A DNA stretch of 64,000 nucleotides from Reyranella sp. (GTDB taxonomy: Bacteria; Pseudomonadota; Alphaproteobacteria; Reyranellales; Reyranellaceae), in assembly GCA_019750135.1 (NCBI GenBank), contig JAIEOV010000058.1:59053-123052 (forward strand), in the 5' to 3' direction. The translations under genes were made by a program, and so were the position numbers. Of the stretch, positions 45,397 through 54,661 are shown in pieces. Under the pieces are notes generated by a model. It ran no database searches, was not told the DNA's origin, and was given only the letters and a program-made list of their open reading frames with translations. Within the stretch, counting starts at the first letter, position 1. Each line of letters starts with the position of its first letter.

Positions 45397-47512
45397 AGCC
45401 ATCCGCCTCGCGGTGGATATCGGCGGGACCTTCACCGACGTGGTGCTGGAGACGCCGGAGGCGCGCTACTCCGCCAAGGTGCTGACCACCAAGGCGGCGC
45501 CCGAGGCCGGCGTGCTCGACGGCATGCTGCGCGCGCTCGAGCTCGCGAACATGGCGCCGTCCGCGGTCGGCCTGATCGTGCACGGCACGACGCTCGCCAC
45601 CAACGCCATCATCGAGCGCAAGGGCGCCCGGACCGCGCTGGTCACCACCAAGGGCTTCCGCGATTCCATCGAGATGGCGCAGGAGAACCGGTTCGAGCAG
45701 TACGACATCTTCATCGAGAAGCCCGAGCCCCTGGTGCCCCGCACCTTGCGCTTCACCGTGCCGGAGCGCGTCGACGCCAAGGGCGCGGTGCGGCTGGCGC
45801 TCGATGAGACGGCCGTGGCCGAGCTCGCCGCGACGCTCAAGGCCCAGGGCGTCGAGGCGGTCGCCGTCGGCTTCCTGCACAGCTACGCCAATCCCGCGCA
45901 CGAGCGGCGCGCCGGCGAGATCCTGGCGGCGGCGCTGCCCGGCGTGCGCGTCTCGCTGTCCTGCGAGGTCTGTCCGGAGGTGCGCGAGTACGAGCGCTTC
46001 TCGACGACCTGCGCCAACGCCTATGTGCAGCCCCTGATGGCGCGCTACCTCGAGAACCTGCGCAAGCGCATCGCCGCGGCGGGCTTCGGCTGCCCCGTGC
46101 TGCTGATGACCTCGGGCGGTGGGTTGACGACGCTGGAGACGGCAGCGCGCTTTCCCGTCCGGCTGGTCGAATCCGGGCCGGCGGGCGGCGTCATCCTGTC
46201 GACCTGGATCGCCGAGCGCTTCGGCATCGACCGCATCCTCTCCTTCGACATGGGCGGCACCACGGCCAAGATCTGCATCATCGACGACGGCAAGCCGATG
46301 GCCTCGCGCAGCTTCGAGGTCGATCGCCGCTATCGCTTCATGAAAGGCAGCGGCTTGCCGGTGCGCATCCCGGTGATCGAGATGGTCGAGATCGGCGCCG
46401 GGGGCGGCTCGCTGGCCGGTGTCGACGAGATGAAGCGCATCACCGTCGGCCCCGAGAGTGCCGGGTCCGATCCCGGCCCGGCCTGCTACCGCCTGGGCGG
46501 TGCGCGGCCGGCGGTCACCGACGCCAACGTCGTGCTGGGCCGCATCGATCCCGACCGCTTCGCCGGCGGCTCGATCACGCTCGATGCCGGGCTGAGCCGC
46601 GGCGCCGTCGATGCCCATGTCGGCACGCCGCTCGAGCTCGACACCACACTCGCGGCCTTCGGCATCTCCGAGGTGGTCGAGGAGAACATGGCCAATGCCG
46701 CCCGCGTGCACGCCGTCGAGCGCGGCGCCGAGCTCGAGGGCCGCACCCTGATCGCCTTCGGCGGCGGTGCGCCGTTGCATGCGGCGCGGCTCGCCGAGAA
46801 GCTCGGCATCGCCGACGTGCTGATCCCGGCCAGCGCCGGCGTCGGCTCGGCCGTCGGCTTCCTGCGCGCGCCGATCGCCTTCGAGGTGGTGCGCAGCCGC
46901 TTCGTGCGGCTGGGCAGCTTCGATGCCGCCTCGGTCAACGCCATGTTCGCCGAGATGGAGAAGGAGGCGACCGACGTCGTGAAGCTCGGCGCCGCGGCGG
47001 GCGCCAAGATCTCGATCAGTCGCAGCGCCGACATGCGCTATGCCGGCCAGGGCCATGAGATCCTGGTCGAACTGCCCGACGGGCCGTTCACGGCGGCGTC
47101 GGTCGCCGAGCTGCGCAAGCGCTTCGAGGCCGGCTACCGCACCCTGTTCAGCCGAGTCGTGCCGGGCGTCGATGTCGAGGTCACCGGCTGGATCCTGAAG
47201 GCGGAAACGCCGGCGCCGGGGCGCCAGGATCAAGCGGAGCGCGGACCTCCAGGTCCGCTCATGAGCGGAGCTGGAGCTCCGCGCTCCGATGAGACCCGCA
47301 ACCTCTTCGATCCGATGCTGCGCGACTACACGTCGGTGCCGGTCTACCAGCGCAAGACACTGAAACCGGGCCAGACCCTGCAAGGCCCCGCCGTCATCGC
47401 CGAGGACGAGACCACGACCATCGTCACCTCGGGCTTCATCGCCAACCTCGATCCGTCGGGGGCCATCCGTCTCACCGCCAAATCCGCCGCCCTTCAGGAG
47501 GCCGCCCAATGA
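45374..47512 (+). CDS. hyuA: Hydantoinase/5-oxoprolinase A subunit with in-frame palindromic insert
   Basis: A 712-residue ATP-dependent hydantoinase/oxoprolinase alpha subunit. The N-terminus AIRLAVDIGGTFTDVVLE, then HGTTLATNAIIERKGARTALVTTKGFRD, LSFDMGGTTAKICII and PGPACYRLGG are the family's nucleotide-binding signatures. With subunit B it opens cyclic amides such as hydantoins or 5-oxoproline. ATG 45374 follows a ggagaagg ribosome site. Residues about 621-639 are encoded by a family A palindrome that keeps the frame and lies in a variable loop before the C-terminal domain. The stop overlaps hyuB (ATGA). Confidence 0.9.
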   Translation: MPPATSPEAIRLAVDIGGTFTDVVLETPEARYSAKVLTTKAAPEAGVLDGMLRALELANMAPSAVGLIVHGTTLATNAIIERKGARTALVTTKGFRDSIEMAQENRFEQYDIFIEKPEPLVPRTLRFTVPERVDAKGAVRLALDETAVAELAATLKAQGVEAVAVGFLHSYANPAHERRAGEILAAALPGVRVSLSCEVCPEVREYERFSTTCANAYVQPLMARYLENLRKRIAAAGFGCPVLLMTSGGGLTTLETAARFPVRLVESGPAGGVILSTWIAERFGIDRILSFDMGGTTAKICIIDDGKPMASRSFEVDRRYRFMKGSGLPVRIPVIEMVEIGAGGGSLAGVDEMKRITVGPESAGSDPGPACYRLGGARPAVTDANVVLGRIDPDRFAGGSITLDAGLSRGAVDAHVGTPLELDTTLAAFGISEVVEENMANAARVHAVERGAELEGRTLIAFGGGAPLHAARLAEKLGIADVLIPASAGVGSAVGFLRAPIAFEVVRSRFVRLGSFDAASVNAMFAEMEKEATDVVKLGAAAGAKISISRSADMRYAGQGHEILVELPDGPFTAASVAELRKRFEAGYRTLFSRVVPGVDVEVTGWILKAETPAPGRQDQAERGPPGPLMSGAGAPRSDETRNLFDPMLRDYTSVPVYQRKTLKPGQTLQGPAVIAEDETTTIVTSGFIANLDPSGAIRLTAKSAALQEAAQ
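47235..47288. repeat. Palindromic repeat, family A copy 3, inside hyuA
   Basis: A 54-base inverted element: arm 47235-47262 starts cggagcgcggacctccaggt and arm 47261-47288 is its imperfect complement. It matches the outer arm of the copy at 10995 at nearly every base but lacks the inner core. Its 54 bases equal 18 codons, so the hyuA frame is intact. It is translated as a Gly/Pro/Ala-rich stretch around ERGPPGPLMSGAGAPRSD. Confidence 0.8.
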
Positions 47513-49251
47513 GAGCCAACCATCCGCTGAGCCGCATCGAATACCAGGTGATGTGGAACCGCCTGATCTCTGTCGTCGAGGAGCAGGCACAGACCCTGGT
47601 GCGCACCGCCTTCGGCACGGCCACGCGCGAGGCGGGCGACCTGTCGGCCGGTGTCTACGACACCCAGGGCCGCATGCTGGCCCAGGCCGTCACCGGCACG
47701 CCCGGTCACGTCAACTCGATGGCGATGAGCGTGGGCTACGTGCTCGACAAGGTGCCGCTCGCCAAGATGAACGACGGCGACGCCTTCATCGTCAACGATC
47801 CCTGGCAGGGCACGGGCCATCTCAACGACATCGTCATCGTCACGCCGACCTTCCGGCGCGGAACGGCGGTCGGCCTGTTCGCCTGCACCCTGCACGTGGT
47901 CGATATCGGCGGCCGCGGCATCATGGGCGCGGCGCAGCAGGTCTACGAGGAGGGGCTCTATCTTCCGATCACCAAGATCGTCGATCGCGGCGAGATGAAC
48001 CAGTGGCTGATCGACATCATCGCCGCCAACGTGCGCGAGCCGGTGCAGGTGATCGGTGACATCTACTCGGAGATCTCCAGCAACGAGGTCGGCGGCAAGC
48101 GCCTGGTCGCGATGATGGATGAGTTCGGGCTGGAGCATCTCGACGATCTCGCCAAGCACATCCTCGATCATTCGCGCGAGGCGAGCCTGGCCGCCATCAA
48201 CCGCCTGCCGCACGGCACCTACCACAACGCCATGATGGTCGACGGCATCAACGGCAAGTCGATGGAGATCAAGGCCAAGCTCACCATCGGGCCGGACGGC
48301 ATCGACGTCGATTTCGCGGGCTCGCCCGGCATGGTGCAGTTGGGCATCAACGTGCCGCTTTGCTACACCGAGGCCTACACCTCGTTCGGCGTGAAGTGCA
48401 TCGTGGCGCCGCACGTGCCCAACAATGCCGCCTCGCTCGCCACCATCCGCGTGACGGCGCCCGAGGGCTGCATCCTGAACGCCAAGCATCCCGCGCCGGT
48501 CGCGGCGCGCAGCATCATCGGCCAGATGCTGCCCGACGTCGTGTTCGGCTGCCTGCAGCAGGCGTTGCCCGACGGCGTGCCGGCCGAGGGTACGTCGTGC
48601 CTGTGGAACGTGCGCCTGATGGGCGGCATGGGCCGGGTCGACGGCGATCCAGCGGTGCTGCAGAAGGCGACGCCCTTCAACGTCACCTCGTTCCATTCCG
48701 GCGGCACCGGCGCGCGGCCCAAGCTCGACGGGCTGTCGGCCACCGCCTTCCCGAGCGGCGTGCGCAACGTGCCGATCGAGATTACCGAGACCATCGCCCC
48801 GGTACTGGTGTGGTCCAAGGAATACCGCACCGATTCCGGCGGCGCCGGCGAGTATCGCGGCGGGCTGGGCCAGATCATGGAGGTCGAGAGCGCCGAGGAC
48901 ATGCCGTTCGGCATCTCGACCAGCTTCGACCGCGTCGTCTATCCGCCGCGCGGCCGCGCCGGTGGCCTGGCCGGCATGACTGGCCGCGTCGAGCTGGCCT
49001 CGGGCAAGACCCTGCCGCCCAAGGCCCACTCCTCCATCCCGGTCGGCGAGCGGCTACGCGTCAGCATGCCGGGCGGCGGGGGCTACGGCGATCCCCGGAA
49101 GCGTCCGGCGGCGAAGGTCGCCGACGACGTGGCCCGCGGCCTGGTCTCCGTCGAAAAGGCGCGCGAGCTCTATGGGGTGGCGGTCACGCCGGCCTTCGAG
49201 GTCGACGAAGCGGAGACGGCTAAGCTCAGGGTCGCTGTCGCGGCGGAGTAG
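47509..49251 (+). CDS. hyuB: Hydantoinase/5-oxoprolinase B subunit
   Basis: A 580-residue beta subunit. Typical blocks are EEQAQTLVRTAFGTATREAGDLSAGVYDTQGRMLAQAVTGTPGHVNSMA, GDAFIVNDPWQGTGHLNDIVIVTP, and the late TDSGGAGEYRGGLGQIMEVES and PGGGGYGDPRKRP. It forms the ring-opening enzyme with HyuA. Its start overlaps hyuA by 4 bases. The next gene begins on the opposite strand with no gap between the two stops, so this ends the transporter-hydantoinase operon. Confidence 0.92.
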   Translation: MRANHPLSRIEYQVMWNRLISVVEEQAQTLVRTAFGTATREAGDLSAGVYDTQGRMLAQAVTGTPGHVNSMAMSVGYVLDKVPLAKMNDGDAFIVNDPWQGTGHLNDIVIVTPTFRRGTAVGLFACTLHVVDIGGRGIMGAAQQVYEEGLYLPITKIVDRGEMNQWLIDIIAANVREPVQVIGDIYSEISSNEVGGKRLVAMMDEFGLEHLDDLAKHILDHSREASLAAINRLPHGTYHNAMMVDGINGKSMEIKAKLTIGPDGIDVDFAGSPGMVQLGINVPLCYTEAYTSFGVKCIVAPHVPNNAASLATIRVTAPEGCILNAKHPAPVAARSIIGQMLPDVVFGCLQQALPDGVPAEGTSCLWNVRLMGGMGRVDGDPAVLQKATPFNVTSFHSGGTGARPKLDGLSATAFPSGVRNVPIEITETIAPVLVWSKEYRTDSGGAGEYRGGLGQIMEVESAEDMPFGISTSFDRVVYPPRGRAGGLAGMTGRVELASGKTLPPKAHSSIPVGERLRVSMPGGGGYGDPRKRPAAKVADDVARGLVSVEKARELYGVAVTPAFEVDEAETAKLRVAVAAE

Positions 49252-50223
49252 CTATTCGGGCTTGATGCCCTTCTCGCGGATGAGGACGCCCCAGCGCACC
49301 GACTCCGACTTAACGAAGGCGGCGAACGTCGCTTGGCGGTTGCCGATCGGCTCGGCGCCCAGCGCCGCCATCTGCTCCTCGACCGGCTTGGACCGCAGCA
49401 CGGCGGTGAGGGCGGCGTGCAGCTTGGCGCCTATGTCACTGGGCACGCCCTTGGGCAGGAACACGCCGTTCCAGCCGACCATCTCGTAGTCCGGCACGCC
49501 CGCCTCCGCCACGGTCGGCAGCTCGGGGATCAGCGGCGACCGCTTGCGGCTGGTGATGGCGAGGGCGCGCAGCTTGCCGTCCTTCACCAACGGCAAAGTG
49601 CCGGGCACGTTCTCGATCATGAAGGAGAGCTGGCCGGCCACCAGGTCGGCCAGCGCCGGCGCGCCGCCCTTGTAGGGCACGTGCACGGCATTGATGCCGG
49701 TCATCGACTTCAAGAGCTCGGTCGCCAGGAAGGGCGTGGTGCCGACGCCGCCCGAGCCGTAGTTCAGCTTGCCGGGATGGGCCTTGGCGTAGAACAGGAA
49801 TTCCGTCACCGACTTCGCCGGCAATGAGGGATGCACCACCAGCATCAGCGGCGCGGAGTTCACCATCGTCACCGGCACGAGGTCGACGAGCGGGTCGAAC
49901 GTCATCTTGGCGTAGAGATAGGGGGCCACCGTCAGCGCGGTGTTGGCCATCAGCATGGTGTAGCCGTCGGGCGCCGCCTTGGCGACGATCTCGGCGCCGA
50001 CATTGCCGCCGGCGCCCGGCTTGTTGTCGACCACCACCTGCTGGTCGATCTTCTCGCTGAGGCGCTGGGCGACGATGCGCGCCATGATGTCCAGCACGCC
50101 CGCGCCCGCCGCGAACGGCACGACATAGCGGATCGGACGGGAGGGCCAAGTCTGGGCGAGAGCCGGCGTCGCTGCCAGCAGCGAGCCGAGAAGTGCACCG
50201 CGGCGGGTAAGGATGCCGGTCAT
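49252..50223 (-). CDS. Bug/TctC-family periplasmic solute receptor
   Basis: A 323-residue Bug receptor. MTGILTRRGALLGSLLAATPALA is the signal peptide. The mature part has RPIRYVVPFAAGAGVLDIMARIVAQRLSEKI, VVVDNKPGAGGNVGAEIVAKAAPDGYTMLMAN and HVPYKGGAPALADLVAGQLSFMI. The usual GGTTD loop is replaced by GAGVLD, which may change specificity. It follows the MarR regulator on the same strand after 9 bases and is likely controlled by it. No membrane components are adjacent. Confidence 0.9.
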   Translation of the reverse strand: MTGILTRRGALLGSLLAATPALAQTWPSRPIRYVVPFAAGAGVLDIMARIVAQRLSEKIDQQVVVDNKPGAGGNVGAEIVAKAAPDGYTMLMANTALTVAPYLYAKMTFDPLVDLVPVTMVNSAPLMLVVHPSLPAKSVTEFLFYAKAHPGKLNYGSGGVGTTPFLATELLKSMTGINAVHVPYKGGAPALADLVAGQLSFMIENVPGTLPLVKDGKLRALAITSRKRSPLIPELPTVAEAGVPDYEMVGWNGVFLPKGVPSDIGAKLHAALTAVLRSKPVEEQMAALGAEPIGNRQATFAAFVKSESVRWGVLIREKGIKPE

Positions 50224-50232
50224 GGCAGACTC

Positions 50233-50724
50233 TTACTTGCCGTCGTTGAGCTCGGCAACGCGCGCCAGCAGGACCTCGCCGGAGCGTTCGAAGAAGTCGA
50301 GCAGGGTCGCGAGCTCCTCGCGGCTGTAGCCCGCCAGGATCGCCCCGATGGACTTCTCCAGCGGTGAGAACAACGCGCCGATCGGCCCAATCTTGTCCCC
50401 GCGCACGCGCACCAGCACCTTGCGCCGGTCGTTGGCGTCGGCCATGCGCTCGACCAGGCTGAGCCGCTCCAGCCGGTCGATCAGGCCGGTGACGGCGCCG
50501 CTGGTCAGCCCGGTGCGGCGCGCGATCTCGCCTGCTGTCGATGGACCGTTCAGCAGGATGAGGTCGAGGCACTCGAGGTCGCTGGAATTGACCCCGACCT
50601 TCCTAGCAATCGCCTGGCCGTGCAGCACGCCCGCCGCCGAGGAGCGGCGCATCGCCGGCATCAGGCGGCCGACCAGGGCTTGCTTGCCCTCTTGACTCGC
50701 TTTCTTGGTCGCCATATTTCTCAT
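50233..50724 (-). CDS. MarR-family transcriptional regulator
   Basis: A 163-residue MarR-type regulator. The winged helix is visible in LECLDLILLNGPSTAGEIARRTGLTSGAVTGLIDRLERLSLVERMADANDRRKVLVRV, which includes the DxRxxx wing. The first 40 residues and the C-terminal helices form the dimer interface. ATG 50724 or ATG 50715 could be the start. Operator-like inverted repeats lie directly over and before the start codon, which suggests autoregulation, and the same region lies between it and the small membrane gene on the other strand. Confidence 0.88.
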   Translation of the reverse strand: MRNMATKKASQEGKQALVGRLMPAMRRSSAAGVLHGQAIARKVGVNSSDLECLDLILLNGPSTAGEIARRTGLTSGAVTGLIDRLERLSLVERMADANDRRKVLVRVRGDKIGPIGALFSPLEKSIGAILAGYSREELATLLDFFERSGEVLLARVAELNDGK

Positions 50725-50756
50725 TTACTAAGATAAATAGCCATCAAGATAATGGC
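50723..50756. promoter_or_regulatory. Candidate MarR operators in divergent spacer
   Basis: Two inverted repeats: ATTTA-6-TAAAT at 50723-50738, overlapping the MarR start codon, and GCCAT-7-ATGGC at 50740-50756. On the minus strand the second contains ttatcttgat, and the first repeats the ttatctta part, like the half-sites of several MarR-family operators. The DNA is much AT-richer than its surroundings. Binding is inferred from position and symmetry only. Confidence 0.45.
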
Positions 50757-50788
50757 ATATCGTCACCCGTCTTCCAAGGAGCAAGCCA

Positions 50789-50950
50789 ATGAGCCTCACG
50801 ACGCCTTCCTCCCATGAATCCTTCGACCGCCACGCCGCCGAGGCGGTCATGGCCTGGCACGGTTGGGGGTCGCCGATCGGCCTCAGCATCGCCCTGATTG
50901 CCGTCGGCATCACCGGCGTCCTGATCCGGTTCGCGGTGTTCGGGTTGTAG
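50789..50950 (+). CDS. 53-residue single-span membrane protein (not in ORF track)
   Basis: Below the ORF-track cut-off. ATG 50789, eight bases after an aaggag ribosome site, encodes 53 residues: a hydrophilic start (MSLTTPSSHESFDRHAAEAV), a short HGWGSPIG turn, then one hydrophobic helix (LSIALIAVGITGVLIRFAVF). It ends with TAG at 50950. The good ribosome site, the amphipathic-then-transmembrane layout and the position opposite the MarR gene support a real gene. The function is unknown; small single-span proteins often modulate a larger membrane complex. Confidence 0.65.
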   Translation: MSLTTPSSHESFDRHAAEAVMAWHGWGSPIGLSIALIAVGITGVLIRFAVFGL

Positions 50951-50990
50951 GACGTTCCGGGCGCGGGCCGTCGGTCCGCGCCCGAAGACG

Positions 50991-52214
50991 TCAGCTGCTC
51001 TCGTTCGACAGCACGTCGCCGAACAGCTTCCAGGTCTCGCCGTCGAAGCGGGCGAGCTGGACGGCCTGGATGGGATAGAAATCCGTCGGGCTGGTGTTGA
51101 TCTTGATGCCCGGCAGCAGGATCGGCACCACGAGGTTCTTCATGCTGGCCGCCTGCTTCATCAGGTTCGCGCGCGTGAGCTCGTCGCCGCAGGCGGTGAG
51201 GCAGTGCCGCATCGTCGACGACACCGAGTAGGCGTAGGTGTAGGAGGCATCCGCCATGTTGCCTTGCGGGATGTACTTCTCCATCCATGCCTTCCACTCG
51301 AGGAAATCCGGCGCATTGGCCCATTGCGGATCGGTCGGATCCTTGAGGTAGGCCGCCGTGATGATGTCCTTGCTGTTCTCCAGCCCGGCCGGCTTCAAGG
51401 TCGAGGCCACCGAGGCCGCGACGTTGGCGAGGTAGTGCTTGGGCTTCCAGGCGAGGTCGGCCACCTTGCGGATCGCCTGGGCCGCGGCCTTGGGGGCGGC
51501 GTGGTTGAAGAACACGTCGGCGCCGGAATCCTTCAGCTGGATGATCTGGCTGTCGACCGTGGGGTCGGTGACCTCGTAGCTCACCGTCTTGATCAGGAAC
51601 TTGTCCTTGTCCTTGCCGAAGCCCGCCTGGAAGCCGTGCAGGTAGTCCTTACCGGAATCGTCGTTCTGGTAGAGCATGGCCACCTTGGCATTGGGATGGT
51701 TGGCCATGATGTGCTTGGCGTAGATCGCCGCTTCGGTGGCGTAGTCGGGCTGCCAGCCCATGGTCCACGGGAATTCCTTGGGCATGCCCCACTTCGACGC
51801 GCCGGTAGCGACGAAGAGCTGCGGCACCTTCTTCTGGTTCAGGTACTTCTGCACCACCGTGTTGGTCGGCGTGCCGAGCAGCTGGTAGATCGCGAAGACC
51901 TGGTCGTCCTCCACGAGCTTGCGCACCATCTCGACGGTCTTGGGCGGCTGGAAGCCGTCGTCGTAGGTGATGAAGTTGATCTTGCGGCCGTTGATGCCGC
52001 CCTGGTCGTTGACCATCTGCCAGTAGGCGGTGATGCCCTTGCCGATCACGCCATAGGCCGAGAGCGGTCCCGAGTAGGGATTGGTGTGGCCGAGCTTGAT
52101 CTCCTTGTCGGTGACGCCGGGATCGTATTTCTTCTGCGCCCGCACGATGCTCGGCGTCGCCAGCGCGAATGCCGATGCGGACGCGACGAGCGTCCGACGA
52201 TTGATCTTCGCCAT
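50991..52214 (-). CDS. Orphan Liv-type ABC transporter substrate-binding protein
   Basis: A 407-residue type I periplasmic receptor. [24 protein letters not shown] is a twin-arginine signal. The mature part begins [57 protein letters not shown], the classic amino-acid/amide receptor opening, and [17 protein letters not shown] fits the hinge. No permease or ATPase lies nearby; it might serve the Liv-type system at 16-21 kb. The next gene upstream is alanine dehydrogenase, 54 bases away on the same strand. Confidence 0.9.
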   Translation of the reverse strand: MAKINRRTLVASASAFALATPSIVRAQKKYDPGVTDKEIKLGHTNPYSGPLSAYGVIGKGITAYWQMVNDQGGINGRKINFITYDDGFQPPKTVEMVRKLVEDDQVFAIYQLLGTPTNTVVQKYLNQKKVPQLFVATGASKWGMPKEFPWTMGWQPDYATEAAIYAKHIMANHPNAKVAMLYQNDDSGKDYLHGFQAGFGKDKDKFLIKTVSYEVTDPTVDSQIIQLKDSGADVFFNHAAPKAAAQAIRKVADLAWKPKHYLANVAASVASTLKPAGLENSKDIITAAYLKDPTDPQWANAPDFLEWKAWMEKYIPQGNMADASYTYAYSVSSTMRHCLTACGDELTRANLMKQAASMKNLVVPILLPGIKINTSPTDFYPIQAVQLARFDGETWKLFGDVLSNESS

Positions 52215-52268
52215 TGATTTCCTCCTCGACCGCTCCGTTGCTCGGAGTCGTGCCGGGAGTGTAGCGGC

Positions 52269-53375
52269 TCAGAACGCTTCGGGCGACGTGAAGGGCAAAC
52301 CGAGCGCCTCGGCCACCGGGCGGCAGGTCACCTTGCCCTCGTGCACGTTGAGGCCGTTGCGCAAATGCGCATCGTCTGCAATCGCCTTGCGCCAGCCCTT
52401 GTCGGCCAGCGCCAGCGCGAATGGGAGGGTGGCGTTGTTCAACGCGAAGGTCGACGTCCGCGCCACCGCGCCCGGCATGTTGGTGACGCAGTAATGGATC
52501 ACGCCTTCCTCGACATAGGTCGGGTCGGAGTGCGAGGTCGGCTTCGACGTTTCGCAACAGCCGCCCTGGTCGATGGCGATGTCGACGATGACGCTGTTGG
52601 GCTTCATCGAGGCGACCATTTCGCGGGTTACCAGTTTTGGTGCAGCAGCCCCTGGTACGAGCACCGCGCCGACTAAGAGGTCGGCGCGACGCAGGATGGC
52701 TGAAAGCGCATCGCGGGTGGAGAAGATGGTGCGGAGGCCGGGAAACTGTGCCGCCAGGCGACGCAGCACGTCGGCCGACCGGTCGACCACGAACACCGTG
52801 GCGCCCATGCCGAGCGCGATGGTCGCGGCATGCGTTCCCGAGACGCCGCCGCCCAGCACGACGACTTCGGCCGGCGGAACGCCCGGCACGCCGCCGAGAA
52901 GCACACCGCGGCCGCCCGCGGTGCGCTCGAGGTAATGCGCGCCGACCTGCGGCGCCAGCCGGCCCGCGATCTCCGACATCGGCGTGAGAAGAGGCAAGGT
53001 GCCGCTAGGCGAGGTGACGGTCTCGTAGGCGATGGCCGTGACGCCGCTCTCCAGCAGGTCCTCGGTCTGCGTGCGATCAGGCGCGAGGTGCAGGTAGGTG
53101 AACAGCACCTGGCCGCGGCGCAGTCGCTTGCGCTCGATCGCCAGCGGCTCCTTCACCTTCACGATCATCTCGCTCTCGGCGAAGACCGCTTCGGCGCTGT
53201 CGACGATGCGCGCGCCTGCACCGACGTACTGCTCGTCGCCCAGGCCTGAGCCTGCTCCGGCGCCCCGCTCGACCAGGACCTCGTGGCCGTGATGCACCAA
53301 CTCGGCGACCGACGACGGCACCAGCCCGACGCGGTCTTCGTGGTCCTTGATTTCCCTGGGGACGCCGACTCGCAT
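52269..53375 (-). CDS. ald: Alanine dehydrogenase
   Basis: NAD-dependent L-alanine dehydrogenase, 368 residues, interconverting alanine with pyruvate and ammonia. The N-terminus [23 protein letters not shown], the catalytic-lysine region [12 protein letters not shown], His in [11 protein letters not shown] and the NAD-binding [30 protein letters not shown] are all present, as is [23 protein letters not shown]. It starts 7 bases downstream of ribA on the same strand. Next to an amino-acid-type receptor, alanine catabolism for nitrogen and carbon is plausible. Confidence 0.95.
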   Translation of the reverse strand: MRVGVPREIKDHEDRVGLVPSSVAELVHHGHEVLVERGAGAGSGLGDEQYVGAGARIVDSAEAVFAESEMIVKVKEPLAIERKRLRRGQVLFTYLHLAPDRTQTEDLLESGVTAIAYETVTSPSGTLPLLTPMSEIAGRLAPQVGAHYLERTAGGRGVLLGGVPGVPPAEVVVLGGGVSGTHAATIALGMGATVFVVDRSADVLRRLAAQFPGLRTIFSTRDALSAILRRADLLVGAVLVPGAAAPKLVTREMVASMKPNSVIVDIAIDQGGCCETSKPTSHSDPTYVEEGVIHYCVTNMPGAVARTSTFALNNATLPFALALADKGWRKAIADDAHLRNGLNVHEGKVTCRPVAEALGLPFTSPEAF

Positions 53376-53382
53376 GATCGGA

Positions 53383-54546
53383 TCAGAGCAGGTGACCGGC
53401 GCGCTCGGCCTTGGTGCGCAGGTAGTTCTCGTTGTGCCCGTTGGCCGGGAAGGAGTGGGCCACTCGCTCCGCCACCTCGATGCCGTAGCGCTCGAGCTGG
53501 CTGATCTTCTGCGGGTTGTTGGTCATCAGCCGCACGCGCTTGATGCCCATGCGCGACAGCATGGTGGCGGCCGGCGCATAGATGCGCTCGTCGGCGTCGA
53601 AGCCCAGCTGCTCGTTGGCGTCGATTGTGTCGAAGCCATCGTCCTGCAGCTCGTAGGCGCGCAGCTTGTTCACCAGGCCGATGCCGCGGCCTTCCTGCGC
53701 GAGATAGAGCAGCACGCCCGAGCCCTGCTTGGAGATCTCGGCGATGGCGCCGCGCAGCTGCACGCCGCAGTCGCAGCGCAGCGAGCCCAGAAGGTCGCCG
53801 GTGAAGCATTCGGAATGGAGCCGGATCAGCACCGGCTCGGTCGGATCGATCTCGCCGACGACGATGGCGAGATGCTCCTTGCCGCCGTCGCTCGGACGCC
53901 AGGCGAGGATGCGCGCGTTCTCCGCGCCCTCCAGCGGCACGTTGGCCTGCGCCACCTGCTGTAGATTGCGCGCGGCGCTCTCCTCGTAGGTCAGGACGTC
54001 GACGGCATCGACGTAGATCAGGTCCTGGTCACGCGCCCACTCGCGGCGCTTGTTCTTGGGATCGCTGGTCAGCGGTCCCAGCACGACGGCCGGCAGCAGG
54101 CGGGCGAGCTTGGCGAGCTCGATCGCAGTCTCGGCGATGCGCGGCGCGTGGCTGGCGACCGGCCGCGACAGGTAGCGCAGCGCGGCATGGCGGCCGGCTT
54201 CCTCGGTCTCATTCGGCTGCAGGATCACGTCGGCCGGCACGCCCTCGGGCAGGTCGAGGGTGATCGGCTTGTTGGTCTCGCCCATGCCGCCCGCTATGTG
54301 CGGCGGGATCTCCATGCCGATGGCCTCGGCCCTTCGGCGCGTCGTGACCAGCACAGGGGCCTGCTGGGCCAGGCCCTGCAGGCGCTGCAGGGCGCGCGGG
54401 CCACAGGCTTCGGCGGCGATCACAAGGCCGCCACCGCCGTCGTCGTCGCGCAGGACTACAATGCCGCCGCGCCGCAACTCGGCCAGGGCGCGCTCGACGG
54501 CGGCCAGGGCGGTGGCGGTACGGGAATGAACTTGACCCGGAATCAT
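53383..54546 (-). CDS. ribA: GTP cyclohydrolase II with degenerate N-terminal domain
   Basis: A 387-residue protein. The C-terminal half is GTP cyclohydrolase II: zinc cysteines in HSECFTGDLLGSLRCDCGVQLR, YLAQEGRGIGLVNKLRAYELQDDGFDTIDANEQLGF, and RLMTNNPQKISQLERYGI. The N-terminal 190 residues align in position with DHBP synthase (RibB) but the acidic substrate loop is LRDDDGGGGLVIAAE instead of the usual DDxxRENEGD, so RibB activity is unlikely. The first step of riboflavin synthesis is therefore the only supported reaction. The C-terminal tail (RTKAERAGHLL) is normal. Confidence 0.9.
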   Translation of the reverse strand: MIPGQVHSRTATALAAVERALAELRRGGIVVLRDDDGGGGLVIAAEACGPRALQRLQGLAQQAPVLVTTRRRAEAIGMEIPPHIAGGMGETNKPITLDLPEGVPADVILQPNETEEAGRHAALRYLSRPVASHAPRIAETAIELAKLARLLPAVVLGPLTSDPKNKRREWARDQDLIYVDAVDVLTYEESAARNLQQVAQANVPLEGAENARILAWRPSDGGKEHLAIVVGEIDPTEPVLIRLHSECFTGDLLGSLRCDCGVQLRGAIAEISKQGSGVLLYLAQEGRGIGLVNKLRAYELQDDGFDTIDANEQLGFDADERIYAPAATMLSRMGIKRVRLMTNNPQKISQLERYGIEVAERVAHSFPANGHNENYLRTKAERAGHLL

Positions 54547-54661
54547 GCTCTACCTTGCGCCATCCTTAGCACGGCGCGGGCCCTTTTGCCGAAGTGAACC
54601 GCTTTTGCCATCTTTTCGTACCAGATAGAGTGTTTCCAGGTCGCCAGCAGGTAGCAGCAGC

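Noticed and set aside
45266-47590. 774-residue minus-strand ORF across hyuA
   Set aside because: Complementary-frame shadow; hyuA has intact nucleotide-binding signatures over the same bases.
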